Assembly: GCA_963757605.1 (NCBI GenBank) | Contig: CAVWSF010000001.1 | Span: 62,001 to 126,000, forward strand | Source of the DNA: JAICJC01 sp963757605 | Lineage (GTDB): Bacteria; Actinomycetota; Thermoleophilia; Gaiellales; JAICJC01 | Length of the DNA stretch: 64,000 bases | Direction of reading: 5' to 3' | Part shown: piece after piece, positions 53,250 through 62,046 of the stretch | Layout of the letters: every line of letters begins with the position of its first letter | Numbering within the stretch: the stretch's first letter is position 1 | Program-made: the position numbers and the translations under genes | The notes under the pieces: generated by a model | The model's input: only the letters and a program-made list of their open reading frames with translations | Databases searched by the model: none | What the model was told of the DNA's origin: nothing

Positions 53250-53519
53250 ATGCCGCTCACCCAGGACCAGAAGACCGAGCTCATCCAGAAGTTCGGCGCG
53301 AACGAGAAAGACACGGGCTCGACCAAGGTCCAGGTCGCCCTTCTCACGACGCGCATCTCAGAGCTCACCGAGCACCTCAAGGTGCACAAGCACGACCACC
53401 ACTCCCGGCGCGGCCTGCTCAAGCTGGTCGGCCGGCGCCGGCGGTTGCTGACCTACCTGCAGAAGCACGATCTGGAGGGCTACCGGGCACTCATCAAGGA
53501 GTTGGGCCTGCGCCGGTAG
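53250..53519 (+). CDS. rpsO: 30S ribosomal protein S15
   Basis: An 89-residue S15: MPLTQDQKTELIQKFGANEKDTGSTKVQVALLTTRI, LTEHLKVHKHDHHSRRGLLKLVGRRRRLLTYL and the end YRALIKELGLRR. It binds the 16S central domain and typically autoregulates its own translation. A strong AAGGAGGAT lies nine bases upstream of the ATG. rpsO-pnp order is universal. Confidence 0.96.
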   Translation: MPLTQDQKTELIQKFGANEKDTGSTKVQVALLTTRISELTEHLKVHKHDHHSRRGLLKLVGRRRRLLTYLQKHDLEGYRALIKELGLRR

Positions 53520-53546
53520 GCGGGCCGAGGAAGAGAGACGAGGGAA

Positions 53547-56000
53547 ATGAGCATTGCAGTCGAGCCCGAGGCAACCCGCCTCACCGCCACGATCGGCGAC
53601 AAGGAGATCTCGTTCGAGACCGGAGCCGTCGCCAAGCAGGCCCACGGCGCAGTTCTGGTGCGGCAGGAGGGCACCGTCGTCCTCGCGACCGCGGTGGGAC
53701 GTACCGAAGGACGCGAGGGAGCTGACTTCTTCCCGCTGACCGTCGACGTCGAGGAGAAGATGTACGCCGCCGGGAAGATCCCGGGCGGCTTCTTCAAGCG
53801 CGAGGGGCGGGCCGGCGAGAAGGCCATCCTGACCGCGCGCATGGTCGACCGGCCGATCCGGCCGCTCTGGCCCAAGGGCTACAAGAACGAGGTCCAGGTC
53901 ATCGTGACCACGTTCTCGGCCGACCAGGTGCACCCGCACGACATCCTGGCCATCAACGGCTCGTCTGCAGCCCTCATGCTGTCGCCGATGCCGTTCCTCG
54001 GCCCGGTCGGCGCGGTGCGCGTCGGTCGCATCGACGGCACGCTGGCCGTCAACCCGACCCTGCCCGACCTCAAGGAGTCCACGCTCGACCTGATCGTCTG
54101 CGGCACGCCCGAGGCGATCACCATGGTCGAGGCGGGCGCCGAGCAGATCTCCGAGGAGGACCTGATCCAGGCTCTCGAGCTGGCCCACGCCGAGATCAAG
54201 AAGCTGTGCCAGCTGCAGATCGACCTCGCCGAGAAGGCGGGGCTGCCCAAGTGGGCCGACGGCGCCGTGACCGAGTCCCTGCGGGGCAAGCACGCCGCTG
54301 CGCTCCAGTCGGCCATCGGAGACGGCGGCCTGGGCGCGCTCCCCGGAGCCGCAGACGCGGTGCTCGGAGCCGAGACGCCGGCCGTGTCCGGCACGTCGAC
54401 CGAGTCGGACGTCCTGCAGCGCCAGCGGGTGCAGTTCGCGGTCGCCCAGCTCATCGCGGAGGCCCGCGAGGCGGCGGTCTACCCGGCCGTCAAGGAGCAG
54501 TTCGGCGACGCCGTCCGAGCGCTCACGGATGCCGAGCAGGACTCGAAGGAGCTGAAGTCGGCCAAGCGCCATGCGCTCGTCGATCAGATCGCAGACACGA
54601 TCCAGCTGCCGTTCCCGGCCCGCGGCGAAGGCGCCGACGGCGCCGGCCCGCTCGACCCCGCGGCCCGTGCGGCCGTCGTGGCAGCGGTCGACAAGCTCTA
54701 CAAGGAGACCGTCCGCACCAAGATCGCGGTCGAGAAGCGCCGTCCCGACGGCCGCTCCGAGACCGAGATCCGCCCGATCGCCTCCTCCGTCAGCGTCATG
54801 CCGCGCACGCACGGCTCGGCGCTCTTCACCCGCGGCCAGACGCAGGCGCTCACGCTGTGCACGCTCGGGACGGCCAAGGAGGAGCAGCGCATCGACGACC
54901 TCTCGCTCGACGAGACGAAGCGCTACATCCACCACTACAACTTCCCGCCCTACAGCGTCGGGGAGACGGGCTTCATGCGCGGCCCGAAGCGGCGCGACAT
55001 CGGCCACGGTGCGCTCGCCGAGCGCGCGCTCGTCCCGGTGATCCCGTCCGCTGCCGACTTCCCGTACACGCTGCGGCTCGTCTCGGAGATCCTCGAGTCG
55101 AACGGCTCGTCGTCGATGGCGTCGGTCTGCGGCTCGACGCTCTCGCTGATGGACGCCGGCGTGCCGATCACCGCCCCGGTGGCCGGCATCGCGATGGGGC
55201 TCATCAAGGAGGGCGATTCCTACGTCATCCTGACCGACATCCAGGGAGCCGAGGACCACCTCGGCGACATGGACTTCAAGGTGGCCGGGACCGAGCAGGG
55301 CGTCACCGCCCTCCAGATGGACATCAAGATCACGGGTGTCACGACCGAGATCCTGCGCTCGGCGCTGTCGCAGGCTCGCGACGCCCGCCTGCACATCCTC
55401 GCCAAGATGCGCGAGGCGATCTCGGAGCCGCGAACAGAGCTCGCGGCGCACGCCCCGCGGATCACGTCGACCAAGATCGCCCCCGACTTCATCGGCATGG
55501 TGATCGGCAAGGGCGGCGAGACCATCCGCTCGCTCGAGGCCGACTACGAGGTGCAGATCGACATCGAGGAAGACGGGACGATCCGCATCTACGGCACGAA
55601 CGGCGAGCTCGCCGAGCAGGCGCGCCAGACGATCGAGGCGATGACCAAGGAGGTCGAAGTCGGTGACGAGTACACCGGCAAGATCGTCAAGATCACGGAC
55701 TTCGGCGCATTCGTCGAGCTCCGAAAGGGCGTCGACGGCCTGCTGCACGTGAGCCGGATCCTGCCGCAGGGCAACCGGCTCCAGTCGGCGGCCCAGGTGC
55801 TCGACCGCGGCGATGTCGTACGTGTCGTCGTCGTCGAGGTCGACAAGGACCGGGGCCGGATCGGCCTCACCCTGGTCGCGAAGATCGACGGCGAGAACGA
55901 GGTGCTCCCGGCGGAGCTGGTCGAGGTGGCCCAGAACACCCCGCCGCCTCCGCGCGAGGAGCGCCCGCCCCGCGATCGCGACCGCGGCCGGCGCCGCTAG
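53547..56000 (+). CDS. pnp: polyribonucleotide nucleotidyltransferase
   Basis: An 817-residue PNPase, somewhat longer than the usual 700-750 owing to a Gly/Ala-rich expansion in the linker between RNase PH domains (about residues 250-390). PH1: FETGAVAKQAHGAVLVRQEGTVVLATAVG, KIPGGFFKREGR, MVDRPIRPLW. PH2: GSALFTRGQTQALTLCTLGT, YNFPPYSVGETGFMRGPKRRDIGHGALAERAL and GDSYVILTDIQGAEDHLGDMDFKVAGT. KH: IGMVIGKGGETIRSLE; S1: YTGKIVKITDFGAFVELRKGVDGLLHVS. It degrades mRNA phosphorolytically. GAGGGA precedes the ATG. Confidence 0.96.
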   Translation: MSIAVEPEATRLTATIGDKEISFETGAVAKQAHGAVLVRQEGTVVLATAVGRTEGREGADFFPLTVDVEEKMYAAGKIPGGFFKREGRAGEKAILTARMVDRPIRPLWPKGYKNEVQVIVTTFSADQVHPHDILAINGSSAALMLSPMPFLGPVGAVRVGRIDGTLAVNPTLPDLKESTLDLIVCGTPEAITMVEAGAEQISEEDLIQALELAHAEIKKLCQLQIDLAEKAGLPKWADGAVTESLRGKHAAALQSAIGDGGLGALPGAADAVLGAETPAVSGTSTESDVLQRQRVQFAVAQLIAEAREAAVYPAVKEQFGDAVRALTDAEQDSKELKSAKRHALVDQIADTIQLPFPARGEGADGAGPLDPAARAAVVAAVDKLYKETVRTKIAVEKRRPDGRSETEIRPIASSVSVMPRTHGSALFTRGQTQALTLCTLGTAKEEQRIDDLSLDETKRYIHHYNFPPYSVGETGFMRGPKRRDIGHGALAERALVPVIPSAADFPYTLRLVSEILESNGSSSMASVCGSTLSLMDAGVPITAPVAGIAMGLIKEGDSYVILTDIQGAEDHLGDMDFKVAGTEQGVTALQMDIKITGVTTEILRSALSQARDARLHILAKMREAISEPRTELAAHAPRITSTKIAPDFIGMVIGKGGETIRSLEADYEVQIDIEEDGTIRIYGTNGELAEQARQTIEAMTKEVEVGDEYTGKIVKITDFGAFVELRKGVDGLLHVSRILPQGNRLQSAAQVLDRGDVVRVVVVEVDKDRGRIGLTLVAKIDGENEVLPAELVEVAQNTPPPPREERPPRDRDRGRRR

Positions 56001-56009
56001 CGCAATTCG

Positions 56010-56041
56010 GGGGTCAGGCACGCCGTTGCGTGCCTGACCCC
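56010..56041. repeat. REP-like palindrome, GGGGTCAGGCACGC arms
   Basis: Two perfect 14-base arms flank CGTT nine bases after the pnp stop. The core GGGGTCAGGCAC is shared with 53098-53109. It would form a strong hairpin in the transcript between pnp and egtD. Confidence 0.7.
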
Positions 56042-56056
56042 GCTATTTGCACGCTC

Positions 56057-57031
56057 GTGGCCGAGACGTACACGATCGACATCCACCTCGGTCCGGCCGA
56101 CCTCGAGGCCGCGATGCGCGAGGACGTGCTGCGCGGCCTCACGGCCACGCCCAAGCATGTGCCCCCGAAGTGGCACTACGACGCGCGCGGCTCGGCGCTC
56201 TTCGACCAGATCACGCGCCTTCCCGAGTACTACCTGACCCGATGCGAGCGGGCGATCCTCGAGGCGCACGCCGGAGACATCGCCCGCGAGGCCGACGCGG
56301 ACACGCTGATCGAGCTCGGCTCGGGGACGAGCGCGAAGACGCGCCTTCTGCTCTCGGCGATGTCGGCGGCCGGCACGCTCGAGCGGTTCGTGCCCTTCGA
56401 CGTCGACCAGGCGACCCTGCGCGCGGCCGCGGCAGCCGTCGTCGAGGAGTACCCGGGAGTGGCCGTGCACGCCGTGGTGGGGGACTTCGAGCGCCACCTG
56501 CGCCTGCTGCCGGGCGGCGGGACGCGCATGGTGGCGTTCCTCGGCAGCACGATCGGGAACCTGGCCCCGGCCGTCCGGGCGAGCTTCCTCGCCGATCTCG
56601 CAGCGACGCTCGTCCCCGGCGACCGGCTGCTCCTGGGTGTCGACCTCGTGAAGGCGCCCGAGCGGATCCTGGCCGCCTATGACGACCCCGGCGGCGTCAC
56701 CGCCGCCTTCTCGCGCAACGTGCTGCGCGTCCTGAACGATCGCCTCGGCGCCGACTTCGTCCCGGACGCCTTCGACCACGTCCCGCGCTGGGATGCCGAG
56801 CACGAGTGGGTGGACATCCGGCTTCGGTCGCAGACCGCGCAGGTCGCACGGATCACCGCGCTCGACTTGGAGGTGCGCCTCGCAGCCGGCGAGGAGATCC
56901 ACACCGAGATCTCGGCCAAGTTCCGCCGCGAGTGGATCGCCGAAGAGCTCCGCGGCTGCGGGCTCGAGGTGCGGCGGTGGTGGACCGATCCCGGCGAGGG
57001 CTTCGGCGTGGCGCTCGCGCGGCGCCTCTAG
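56057..57031 (+). CDS. egtD: L-histidine N-alpha-methyltransferase EgtD
   Basis: A 324-residue EgtD (DUF2260/Methyltransf_33). LTATPKHVPPKWHYDARGSALFDQITRLPEYYLTRCERAIL is the family signature, followed by LIELGSGTSAKTRLLL (SAM binding), RMVAFLGSTIGNLAP and GVDLVKAPERILAAYDDPGGVTAAFSRNVLRVLN. It trimethylates histidine to hercynine, the first step to ergothioneine. EgtB and EgtC are not in the window. The GTG at 56057 gives normal family length. The gene lies alone between pnp and the M16 protease. Confidence 0.92.
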   Translation: MAETYTIDIHLGPADLEAAMREDVLRGLTATPKHVPPKWHYDARGSALFDQITRLPEYYLTRCERAILEAHAGDIAREADADTLIELGSGTSAKTRLLLSAMSAAGTLERFVPFDVDQATLRAAAAAVVEEYPGVAVHAVVGDFERHLRLLPGGGTRMVAFLGSTIGNLAPAVRASFLADLAATLVPGDRLLLGVDLVKAPERILAAYDDPGGVTAAFSRNVLRVLNDRLGADFVPDAFDHVPRWDAEHEWVDIRLRSQTAQVARITALDLEVRLAAGEEIHTEISAKFRREWIAEELRGCGLEVRRWWTDPGEGFGVALARRL

Positions 57032-57032
57032 G

Positions 57033-58331
57033 ATGCCGCGGATGCAGCGGTACACGGTGACGACACTCGACGGCGGCGAGCGCATCGTCACCGAGCGCGT
57101 CTCGTCGGTGCGGTCGGTCGCGATCGGCATGTGGATCGGGGCCGGGTCGCGCGACGAGCGGCACGGCGAGGAGGGGATCTCCCACCTGATCGAGCACCTG
57201 CTCTTCAAGGGCTCGGCGCGCTATTCGGCCACGGACATCGCCCAGATCTTCGACGGCCTCGGAGGCGAGCTGAACGCGGCCACGGCCAAGGAGTACACCA
57301 TGGTGTACGCCCGCGTCCTCGACGCCCACCTCGAGACCGCCCTCGACGTCATGTCGGACATGCTGCTCTCGCCGCAGTTCGACGCGGCCGAGATGAACTC
57401 CGAGCGCGAGGTCGTCCTCGAGGAGATCGCCATGTACGAGGACACGCCGCAAGACCTCGTCCACGACCTGATCGCCTCGGCCGTCTTCGCCGGGCACCCG
57501 CTCGGAAGGCCCGTGATCGGCACGGCGGACGTCGTCGCCGGCGCCACGCCGAAGGACATCCGCGCCTACCACCGGTCGCGCTACGTCGGCCCGAACATCG
57601 TTGTGTCGGCCGCCGGCAACCTGGAGCACGAACCGCTCGCCCACGCGATCGAGACCCGGTTTGCGCCGCTCTCGCAGGGGCCGGACGACGCCGCCGGGGT
57701 GCGCCCGGTGTGGGTCGGCGCCCCGGTGCCGCGGTCGGTCTTCCAGCGCAAGGACACCGAGCAGGTGCACCTCTGCTTCGGCGCCCCGGGAGTCTCGCGC
57801 TCCGACCGGCGCCGGTTCGCCGCCTCGCTGCTCGACTCCATGCTCGGTGGGTCGGCCAGCTCGCGCCTCTTCCAGGAGATCCGCGAGCAGCGCGGCATGG
57901 CGTACTCGGTCTACACGTACGGCTCCCAGTACGCGGACACCGGCCTGGTCGGCGTCTACGTCGGGACGCGCGAGGACAACCTGGGCGAGTGCGTGCGGAT
58001 CATCGCCGACCAGCTCGCGCTCATGGGCGACGGCCGCTTCGATCCCGCAGAGCTGGCCCGGGCCAAGGAGAACCTGAAGGGCCGGATCATGCTCTCGATG
58101 GAGTCGACCTCGAACCGCGCGAGCCGGCTCGGGAAGTCGGTGCTGACCGACACCGAGATCCTGTCCCTCGACCGCATCTGCGCGGAGATCGACGCGGTGG
58201 AGCCGGAGGCGATCTCCGCCCTGGCCCGCCAGCTCTTCGCGCCCGGCGGGCTCTCGGCGGCCGCCATCGGCCGCAGCGAGGAGCGCTTCGCCGAGGCTGT
58301 CGCGCTGCTCAACCCTGCGCTCGCGGCCTAA
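57033..58331 (+). CDS. M16-family zinc peptidase
   Basis: A 432-residue pitrilysin/processing-peptidase-like enzyme. Inverted zinc motif HLIEH at residues 51-55 (EEGISHLIEHLLFKGS), with the third ligand in EREVVLEEIAMYEDTP. The second, inactive homologous half contains LLDSMLGGSASSRLFQEIREQRGMAYSVYTYGSQY, the substrate-clamping R/Y region. It follows pnp in most actinobacteria. The ATG at 57033 is one base after the egtD stop; 57042 is an alternative. Substrates are peptides; physiological target unknown. Confidence 0.93.
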   Translation: MPRMQRYTVTTLDGGERIVTERVSSVRSVAIGMWIGAGSRDERHGEEGISHLIEHLLFKGSARYSATDIAQIFDGLGGELNAATAKEYTMVYARVLDAHLETALDVMSDMLLSPQFDAAEMNSEREVVLEEIAMYEDTPQDLVHDLIASAVFAGHPLGRPVIGTADVVAGATPKDIRAYHRSRYVGPNIVVSAAGNLEHEPLAHAIETRFAPLSQGPDDAAGVRPVWVGAPVPRSVFQRKDTEQVHLCFGAPGVSRSDRRRFAASLLDSMLGGSASSRLFQEIREQRGMAYSVYTYGSQYADTGLVGVYVGTREDNLGECVRIIADQLALMGDGRFDPAELARAKENLKGRIMLSMESTSNRASRLGKSVLTDTEILSLDRICAEIDAVEPEAISALARQLFAPGGLSAAAIGRSEERFAEAVALLNPALAA

Positions 58332-58533
58332 GGATGATCGCGTCCACGCCCCCGAGCGCCTGGTCGCCCAACGGTCATGTCTAGTCGGGGTCCGGCGGCG
58401 GCTGCGGCTGCGAACCGTCGCATCGCGGCGTCCTCGGTCGGGCCAATATCGGGTGATATTGCCTCTCCCTGCGTCCTTGCGCTACTCGGTTCTCGCCGCC
58501 CAGGACACCATGGGGGCGTGGAAGCGATCATCC
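58332..58533. mobile_element. MITE-like element with 22-bp terminal inverted repeats
   Basis: Twenty-two bases at 58332-58353 are repeated in inverted orientation at 58512-58533 with one mismatch; the shared core is TGATCGC-N-TCCACGCCCCC. The 202-bp unit lies exactly between the M16 stop and dapB, has a central GATATTG hairpin near 58445-58461 and no coding sequence. Two blocks of it (CCACGCCCCC and GCTGCGGCTGCGAACC) recur in the same order and spacing at 63728-63799. A non-autonomous transposable unit is the likeliest reading. Confidence 0.5.
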
Positions 58534-58550
58534 AGCTACCATCGCCGACC

Positions 58551-59213
58551 GTGATCAGGGTCGCCCTCTCAGGTGCAACGGGGAACGTCGGACGGGCGCT
58601 GGCCGCCGCGATCGAGGCTGCCGACGACCTCGCGCTGGCCGGACTGGCGGCGCCGTCGCTCGGCGTGAGCCTGACGGAGCTCCTCCAGAACGGCGCGGAC
58701 GTCGCGGTCGACTTCTCCGTCCCGGACGCCGCCGCAGCGGCCTGTGAGACGGCGATCGGCGCCGGCGTCCCGCTCGTCCTCGGAACGACGGGCCTCGCGC
58801 CCGACGAGCTCGCCCGCCACGGCGATCACTTCGCCGGCCGCGGGATCCAGCTCTTCCAGGCCGCCAACTTCGCGGTCGGGGCCATCCTCATGATGCGGTT
58901 CGCCGAGGAGGCCGCCCGGCTGATGGACCGGTGCGAGATCGTCGAGCTCCACGTCGACACGAAGCGCGATGCGCCGTCCGGAACGGCACTCGCGACCGCC
59001 GCGCGGGTCGGCGGCGACCCGCCGATCCACTCCATCCGCCTGCCCGGCCTGGTCGCCCACCAGGAGGTGATCTTCGGCGCGCCGGGCCAGACGCTCACGA
59101 TCCGCCACGACACCACCTCCCGCGAGGCGTTCGTCCCCGGAGTCCTGCTCGCGATCCGGCGCATCCGCGACCTCCCACCCGGCCTGACCGTGGGGCTGGA
59201 GTCGCTCCTGTGA
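58551..59213 (+). CDS. dapB: 4-hydroxy-tetrahydrodipicolinate reductase
   Basis: A 220-residue lysine-pathway enzyme. VALSGATGNVGRALAAAI (NAD(P) loop), VAVDFSVPDAAAAACETAI, VLGTTGLAPDEL (GTTG), QAANFAVGAILMMRF and EIVELHVDTKRDAPSGTALATA (catalytic K-x-D-A-P-S-G-T-A) are present. It is about 25 residues shorter than usual, the loss being in the N-terminal Rossmann region after the first helix. The usual E-x-H-H reads E-x-H-V here, so one catalytic-loop His is replaced. GTG at 58551 is chosen; TACCAT lies eight bases upstream. It overlaps the decarboxylase gene by four bases. Confidence 0.88.
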   Translation: MIRVALSGATGNVGRALAAAIEAADDLALAGLAAPSLGVSLTELLQNGADVAVDFSVPDAAAAACETAIGAGVPLVLGTTGLAPDELARHGDHFAGRGIQLFQAANFAVGAILMMRFAEEAARLMDRCEIVELHVDTKRDAPSGTALATAARVGGDPPIHSIRLPGLVAHQEVIFGAPGQTLTIRHDTTSREAFVPGVLLAIRRIRDLPPGLTVGLESLL

Positions 59214-60673
59214 GGCCGCCGGAGCCGGTGCGGGACCTCGACTGGGGCCCCGCGGAGGCGCGCGAGCTGACCGGGACGATGCTCGACCTGTGGACGGAGC
59301 TCCTGGAGCGGATGCCCGACCTGCCGGTGACGCCGGTCGCCGCGGCCGCCGACGTCGCCGCCGAGATGGATCTCCCGATCCCGGAGAAGCCGTTGCCGCC
59401 GGCCGAGATCGCGCGCCTCCTGCGGCCGCTGGTCTTCGACCACTCGGCCCTGTGCGGCCATCCGGGGTTCCTGGCCTACATCTCGGGCTCCGGGACCGTC
59501 CCCGGAGCCGCCGCCGACCTGCTCGCCGCCGGCCTGAACCCCAACGTCGGCGGCTGGAGCCTGTCCGCCGGCGCGAGCGAGCTGGAGCTGCACCTCATGC
59601 GCTGGATCGCCGGTCGGTTCGGGCTGCCCGAGGGATCCGGCGGGCTCATGACGAGCGGCGGGGCGGCGTCGAACTTCACGGCGCTCAAGGCGGCGCGCGA
59701 CGCGCACGCGCCCGGGAACGTCCGCGCCGACGGCGTCGACGGCATGCGGCTCGTCCTCTACGCCTCCGAGGAGGCCCACGCCACCATCGCGGAGGCAGCC
59801 GACATGATGGGGCTGGGGGAGCGGGCCGTGCGCTCGGTCCCCACCGACGACGGCTTCCGCATGCGCGTCGAGGAGCTCGAGCGGGCAGTCGCCGAGGACC
59901 TCGCAGCCGGCGTGCGCCCGTTCTGTGTGGTCGCCACGGCGGGGACGACGGCCACCGGGGCCATCGACCCGCTTCCCGCGATCGCCGACCTCTGCGCGCG
60001 GCACAAGCTGTGGCTGCACGTCGATGCCGCGTACGGCGGGGCGGCCGCCCTCTCGCCGCAGCTCCGGCCGCTGCTCGACGGCATCGAGCTCGCCGACACG
60101 ATCTCGTTCGATCCGCACAAGTGGCTCTACACACCGCAGTCGAGCGCGTGCCTCCTGGCCCGTGACCCGGGGCGGCTGCGCGCAGCCTTCTCGATCGACG
60201 CCGCCTACGTGCGGGAGGACGCCGACATGTCCGGCCGCGGGATCAACATCGGAGAGCTGGGCCCGCAGTGGTCGCGGGCCTTCATGGCGCTGAAGGTGTG
60301 GATGTCGCTCGCCGCCCACGGCACCGACGCTTATGCACGCCGGATCGCCCACGACGTCGAGCTCGCCCGCTACCTCGACGACCGGGTCCGCGCGCACCCC
60401 GATCTCGAGTCGACGTGCCCGGTCACGCTCTCGATCGCGTGCTTTCGCTATGCGCCCGGCGGCGTCGACGACGCGACGCTCGACGTGCTGAACGAGCGGC
60501 TCATGATCGAGATCCGCCGCGACGGGCGCACATTCCCGTCGAACGCGGTGCTGGGCGGCCGCTACAGCCTGCGCGCGTGCTTCGTGAACCACCGCACCGA
60601 GGCCGACGTCGTCGACCATCTGGTCGATGCGGCGGTGGCGCTCGGCAGCGGCCTGCTCGCGTCACGCAGCTGA
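59210..60673 (+). CDS. group II PLP-dependent amino-acid decarboxylase
   Basis: A 487-residue AADC/GAD-like protein: GHPGFLAYISGSGTVPGAAADLLAAGLNPNVGGWS, GLMTSGGAASNFTALKAARD, ASEEAHATIAEAADMMG, VVATAGTTATGAIDPLPAIADL, LWLHVDAAYGGAAALSP (Asp and Ala over the ring) and the PLP lysine in SFDPHKWLYTPQSSA (about residue 304). It removes the carboxyl group of an aromatic or acidic amino acid; which one cannot be told. The start GTG overlaps the dapB stop. Its 3' end overlaps the convergent MOSC gene by 12 bases. Confidence 0.9.
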   Translation: MRPPEPVRDLDWGPAEARELTGTMLDLWTELLERMPDLPVTPVAAAADVAAEMDLPIPEKPLPPAEIARLLRPLVFDHSALCGHPGFLAYISGSGTVPGAAADLLAAGLNPNVGGWSLSAGASELELHLMRWIAGRFGLPEGSGGLMTSGGAASNFTALKAARDAHAPGNVRADGVDGMRLVLYASEEAHATIAEAADMMGLGERAVRSVPTDDGFRMRVEELERAVAEDLAAGVRPFCVVATAGTTATGAIDPLPAIADLCARHKLWLHVDAAYGGAAALSPQLRPLLDGIELADTISFDPHKWLYTPQSSACLLARDPGRLRAAFSIDAAYVREDADMSGRGINIGELGPQWSRAFMALKVWMSLAAHGTDAYARRIAHDVELARYLDDRVRAHPDLESTCPVTLSIACFRYAPGGVDDATLDVLNERLMIEIRRDGRTFPSNAVLGGRYSLRACFVNHRTEADVVDHLVDAAVALGSGLLASRS

Positions 60674-61111
60674 CGTGACTGCATCGCCGACGGCCACCTC
60701 GCCGTCGCTCAGGACGTCGGCGCGCAGCCCGCCCCGGTGCACCAGGCCCGCCAGCACGCCGCCCTGCGTGACCGACTGGAGGTGGGCGCACGGCTCGCAG
60801 AGCTCGACGCCCCGGCACCGCACGGAGCCGACCGTGAATTCGCGCCCGACGAGCGCGTTCAGATCGATCCCGCGGGTCAGCACCTGGCGGCGCGAGTCGG
60901 CGGCCGAGAGCCTGATCCCCGTGTCGGCCTCGAGGCCCTCGAGCGCCTCCGCCGCGATGAGCGTGAGCGCCTCTCCGGAGCCGGCGCCGGCCGGCGCGTA
61001 GTACCGGTCGCCCTCCAGGCCGCGGCCGGAGGCGAGGCGCACGCGTTGCACGGGGACGGCGACCGCCTCGGACGTCTCGCGGACGTTGATCTCCTCGACA
61101 TGCCCTGACAT
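60662..61111 (-). CDS. MOSC domain protein
   Basis: A 149-residue stand-alone MOSC domain: RVRLASGRGLEGDRYYAPAGAGSGEALTLIAAEALEGL, SRRQVLTRGIDLNALVGREFTVGSVRCRGVELCEPCAHL and the end LRADVLSDGEVAVGDAV. The conserved Cys within ELCEPC is the expected sulfur-handling residue. MOSC proteins bind molybdenum cofactor or transfer activated sulfur. It is divergent from dapA. TAGCAT nine bases upstream of the ATG on the minus strand is a possible -10. Confidence 0.88.
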   Translation of the reverse strand: MSGHVEEINVRETSEAVAVPVQRVRLASGRGLEGDRYYAPAGAGSGEALTLIAAEALEGLEADTGIRLSAADSRRQVLTRGIDLNALVGREFTVGSVRCRGVELCEPCAHLQSVTQGGVLAGLVHRGGLRADVLSDGEVAVGDAVTSAA

Positions 61112-61140
61112 CGCCGCAAGATGCTAGCGGCAACCTCGGA

Positions 61141-61146
61141 TACACT
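61141..61146 (+). promoter_or_regulatory. -10 element of predicted leaderless dapA promoter
   Basis: TACACT is followed by six bases and the dapA GTG. No Shine-Dalgarno is present. Confidence 0.5.
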
Positions 61147-61152
61147 CCGGGT

Positions 61153-62043
61153 GTGCAAACGGGCATCGGATCCCTGCTCACGGCGATGGTCACGCCGTTT
61201 GCGGCCGACGGATCTCTGAACCTCGACTCTGCCCGCCGGCTGGCCCACCACCTGGTGGACACCGGCTCCGACGGCATCGTCGTGTGCGGCACGACCGGCG
61301 AGGGGCCGACCGTCACCGACCGCGAGAAGCTCGACCTGTTCGAGGCGGTCGTCACCGAGGTCGGCGCCTCCGCGACGGTGATCGCGAACACCGGCACCTA
61401 CGACACGCACCACTCGGTCGCCCTCACCCGCTCGGCGCTCGCGACCGGGGTGGACGGGTTCCTGGTCGTGACGCCCTACTACTCGAAGCCGCCTCGCCCC
61501 GGGATCGTCGCCCACTTCCAGGTGATCGCCGAGGCCGCCGACGGCCGCCCGGTGATCGTCTACAACATCCCGCAGCGGGTCGTCGTGAACCTCGAGCCGG
61601 ACGTGCTCGCCGAGCTCGGCGAGATCCCGAACGTGGTCGCCGTGAAGCAGGCCACGGCCGACCTCGACCAGGCTCGCCAAGTGGTCGAGGACACCGGGCT
61701 CGTGCTCTACGCCGGGAACGACGACCTCGTGATGCCGTTCCTGGAGCTGGGCGGCGCGGGCGGCATCTGCGTCGCCTCGCACGTCGCCGGCCGCCAGTTC
61801 AGGCACATGATCGACCTCGCCCAGCAGGGCGACGCCGCCGGCGCTCGCGCGATCGACGAGTCGCTGTGCGACCTGCTCGCCGCGCTCGCCGTCACGACCA
61901 ACCCGATCCCTGTGAAGGCGGCGCTGAACCTCCTCGGGCACGACGTGGGCGGCCTGCGGCTGCCGCTCGTCGAGGCTGACGCGCACCAGACGCAAGTCGT
62001 GGCGGCGGCGCTCGAGGCCTCCGGCATCCTCGCAAAGGTCTAA
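61153..62043 (+). CDS. dapA: 4-hydroxy-tetrahydrodipicolinate synthase
   Basis: A 296-residue class I aldolase. SLLTAMVTPFAADGSLNLD, GIVVCGTTGEGPTVTDREK (GTTGE loop with Thr), VIANTGTYDTHHSVALT, VTPYYSKPPRPGIVAHF (catalytic Tyr), VIVYNIPQRVVVNL and VVAVKQATADL (Schiff-base Lys) are canonical. It condenses pyruvate with aspartate semialdehyde. It starts with GTG at a leaderless promoter. rnj follows after three bases, the common actinobacterial pairing. Confidence 0.95.
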   Translation: MQTGIGSLLTAMVTPFAADGSLNLDSARRLAHHLVDTGSDGIVVCGTTGEGPTVTDREKLDLFEAVVTEVGASATVIANTGTYDTHHSVALTRSALATGVDGFLVVTPYYSKPPRPGIVAHFQVIAEAADGRPVIVYNIPQRVVVNLEPDVLAELGEIPNVVAVKQATADLDQARQVVEDTGLVLYAGNDDLVMPFLELGGAGGICVASHVAGRQFRHMIDLAQQGDAAGARAIDESLCDLLAALAVTTNPIPVKAALNLLGHDVGGLRLPLVEADAHQTQVVAAALEASGILAKV

Positions 62044-62046
62044 GGG

